From assembly GCA_030016455.1 (NCBI GenBank), contig JASEJH010000054.1, positions 1 to 8,252 on the forward strand: DNA of 8,252 nucleotides, written 5' to 3'. Under the pieces are notes generated by a model that was not told where the DNA came from, did not search any database, and worked only from the letters and a program-made list of their open reading frames with translations. The stretch is from Thermoanaerobacteraceae bacterium. Its GTDB lineage: Bacteria; Bacillota; Desulfotomaculia; Desulfotomaculales; Ammonificaceae. Made by a program: the position numbers and the translations under genes. Shown in pieces: positions 7,347 to 8,252 of the stretch. Within the stretch, counting starts at the first letter, position 1. The number at the start of each line of letters is the position of its first letter.

Positions 7347-7373
7347 TAAATAAAAGAGGCGCGTCACCGCACC
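7347..7373 (-). terminator. Terminator-like hairpin after the DUF4912 gene
   Basis: On the minus strand GGTGCG (7373-7368) pairs with CGCGCC (7363-7358), with one G-T wobble, around a GTGA tetraloop of GNRA type. TCTTTTATTT follows (7357-7348). It starts 33 nt after the DUF4912 stop codon and about 57 nt before the GH57-GT4 start. It may end a separate DUF4912 transcript or act as a partial attenuator inside one long operon. The stem is only 6 bp, so termination may be incomplete. Confidence 0.6.
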
Positions 7374-7405
7374 GGAATTTCACCAGTTGGTTGTATACCA
7401 GCCCC

Positions 7406-7858
7406 TTATTTCTTCCAGAGGACCCCCGAGCTGATCCCTACTTCCCTTGCCGCTTCCACAAAAGGCGCCGGATCCCCGGCTTTCCCTGCCACCCGCCGGC
7501 CGGGCACGGGAAACGCCCATGCCGCCTTGTCCGGCGGCGTTTCCACTACTTCGGAGTAAAGCAAGGGGTAGAACCCCCCGTTTTCCGTCCAACCAAGTTC
7601 GCAGCGGTAATGTCCTCCCGGAATCACGTCCCGGAAATACCAGTCTCCGGCGAAAAAGGGCGGCGCCACTACCTCGCGCGGTGAAAACCGGCCGTTCTCC
7701 GCCATACACAGGCGAAGCACCATCTCCCTCCCCTTAAGGGACTCCCGCACGGCCGCCGAAACTTCCCAGTAAGTGAAAAGAACCCGTGGTGACTGCACCA
7801 GCAGCACCAGGGTATTTTCCCCTTTTTCTACGGGTAATTGATCCGTTGCGTTAAGCAT
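7406..7858 (-). CDS. DUF4912 domain-containing protein
   Basis: This 150-residue protein shows the features I associate with DUF4912: LVLLVQSPRVLFTYWEVS (17-34) with the conserved F-x-YWE core, and WYFRDVIPGGHYRCELGW (73-90). The middle section YPLLYSEVVETPP (97-109) is followed by a less ordered C-terminus. There is no signal peptide, membrane segment or catalytic motif I can identify, and the molecular function of the family is not established. It lies directly upstream of the GH57-GT4 fusion in the same orientation, so a structural, carbohydrate-related or regulatory role in glucan metabolism is a reasonable guess only. The ATG at 7858 has AAGGGG at 7872-7867 with an 8-nt spacer. A longer TTG start at 7903 would add MPPIRCLSCNEGAGA but has no SD site. 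Confidence 0.82.
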   Translation of the reverse strand: MLNATDQLPVEKGENTLVLLVQSPRVLFTYWEVSAAVRESLKGREMVLRLCMAENGRFSPREVVAPPFFAGDWYFRDVIPGGHYRCELGWTENGGFYPLLYSEVVETPPDKAAWAFPVPGRRVAGKAGDPAPFVEAAREVGISSGVLWKK

Positions 7859-7922
7859 GGCACCCGCCCCTTCATTACAGGATAAGCAACGGATTGGTGG
7901 CAAAAGATGTTTGTCTACCTAA

Positions 7923-7954
7923 ATTATACCGCAAAAGGTTCCTCTTTGGGTCAA
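7923..7954 (-). promoter_or_regulatory. Candidate sigma-A promoter for the DUF4912 / glucan genes
   Basis: On the minus strand TTGACC (7954-7949) and a perfect TATAAT (7928-7923) are separated by 20 bp, longer than the usual 16-18. The -10 box is convincing and the -35 match is less certain because of the spacing. Transcription would start near 7916, leaving a leader of roughly 58 nt before the ATG at 7858. The surrounding DNA is AT-rich compared with the rest of the window, as expected for a promoter. Confidence 0.55.
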
Positions 7955-8047
7955 TTTTCTTCAACATTTTTCGGAGATTTTTGCGAAATCTTTACAGCAG
8001 GTTGTAAAAACTCCTCGAGGTTTTTTATTCCACGGCATAAAACAGAA
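7955..8047. other. Divergent intergenic region, AT-rich, no gene seen
   Basis: This stretch lies between the minus-strand promoter and the leader of the plus-strand transporter gene. It includes an inverted repeat CCTCGAGG (8013-8020) flanked by A5 (8006-8010) and T6 (8021-8026). That could be a regulator site, but the core has no room for a proper RNA loop. Plus-strand TTGTAA (8002-8007) with TTTATT (8024-8029) at 16-bp spacing is a weak promoter candidate for the transporter. Confidence 0.35.
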
Positions 8048-8077
8048 AAGCCCTCATAAACGTAGTGAGAGGGGCTT
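8048..8077 (+). promoter_or_regulatory. Leader hairpin overlapping the ribosome binding site of the transporter gene
   Basis: AAGCCCTCA (8048-8056) is nearly complementary to TGAGAGGGGCTT (8066-8077), leaving a 9-nt loop and a small bulge. The right arm contains GAGAGGGG (8067-8074), which is the SD sequence for the start at 8082 (7-nt spacer). If formed in the mRNA, the stem would hide the SD site and lower translation. The hairpin is visible; its regulatory effect is inferred. Confidence 0.5.
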
Positions 8078-8081
8078 AAAT

Positions 8082-8252
8082 ACGAAAACGCTGCTTTGTC
8101 TTTACCTGCTTGCAGGCCTGGGTTTACTCCTTTTCGGCCTGCGACTCTTACAGTCCGGCCTGGTTGGCTTTTCCGGCCAGCGCTTCAAATTTGTTTTCCA
8201 CTCGCTGTCCGCCAACCCGGCACGCGCAGCCCTCACCGGCCTTGCCGCCAGT
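8082..8252 (+). CDS. Na/Pi-cotransporter family membrane protein, N-terminal fragment with ACG start
   Basis: The frame from 8082 stays open to the window edge (57 codons). It reads, after the start, KTLLCLYLLAGLGLLLFGLR and then LLQSGLVGFSGQRFKFVFH, then SLSANPARAALTGLAAS. This fits the N-terminus of the Na/Pi-cotransporter (PF02690, NptA/YjbB-like) family: a first hydrophobic helix with AGLGLxLFGxxLxxxGL, followed by a short loop rich in R and S/N and a TG-containing second helix. Such proteins move phosphate with sodium across the cytoplasmic membrane, often with a C-terminal PhoU-like domain. The frame has no ATG, GTG or TTG upstream of this block back to the stop at 7920. GAGAGGG(G) sits 7 nt before ACG AAA ACG CTG, exactly where ATG AAA would be expected. 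So the gene starts at ACG, has lost its start, or carries a base error. It is divergent from the glucan cluster. Confidence 0.72.

Noticed and set aside
7182..7367. Minus-strand 61-codon frame in the leader of the GH57-GT4 gene
   Set aside because: It overlaps the terminator hairpin, lacks a convincing SD site and mostly runs out of frame through the start of the fusion gene.
7859..7903. TTG start adding a CxxC-containing leader to the DUF4912 protein
   Set aside because: There is no SD site upstream of 7903, and the ATG at 7858 has a well-spaced one; the extra residues probably derive from the mRNA leader.
8006..8026. A5-CT-CCTCGAGG-T6 as a terminator between the divergent genes
   Set aside because: The palindromic core allows only two G-C pairs around a 4-nt loop, and neither flanking gene is transcribed toward it.

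Overview
The window is a GC-rich bacterial segment carrying one main gene block on the minus strand. The block is a five-gene alpha-glucan (glycogen) cluster with two attached genes of other metabolism. Strong purine-rich Shine-Dalgarno (SD) sites, frequent GTG/TTG starts, a HisJ-type PHP phosphatase, a GH57 branching enzyme, a DUF4912 protein and a group IIC intron together suggest a Firmicute. The GH57/DUF4912 pair hints at a thermophilic clostridial lineage such as relatives of Moorella or Desulfotomaculum. That assignment is inference, not something a marker gene here proves.

Layout from left to right. Positions 1-346 hold the 5' part of a group II intron (class C type) transcribed leftward; it continues off the left edge. 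Its first base directly follows the T-tract of a Rho-independent terminator (347-383) that ends the minus-strand operon. Positions 384-492 are a short non-coding 3' region. Then come, in right-to-left transcription order: a DUF4912 protein (7858-7406), a terminator-like hairpin (7373-7347), a 924-residue GH57 branching enzyme/GT4 glucosyltransferase fusion (7290-4516), a GH15 glucoamylase-like enzyme (4499-2436), a stand-alone MetE-core/UROD-superfamily protein (about 2389-1316), and a HisJ-like histidinol phosphatase (1326-493). The last four genes are separated by 16 bp, 22-46 bp and an 11-bp overlap, so they are probably co-transcribed. Positions 7859-8081 form a divergent promoter region. 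From 8082 a plus-strand gene for a Na/Pi-cotransporter family membrane protein begins and runs off the right edge. Its best start codon is ACG instead of ATG.

How the genes work together (inference). The GT4 half would extend alpha-1,4-glucan and the GH57 half would introduce alpha-1,6 branches in the same polypeptide. The GH15 enzyme has no signal peptide, so it would release glucose from the same intracellular polymer. DUF4912 has no known biochemical role but sits just upstream of the fusion. The MetE-like and HisJ-like genes appear to ride at the 3' end of the operon. The most notable points are the GH57-GT4 fusion, the ACG start, the textbook terminator-targeted IIC intron with complementarity between its 5' exon and its 5' end, and the zinc-ligand variant in the MetE-like protein.
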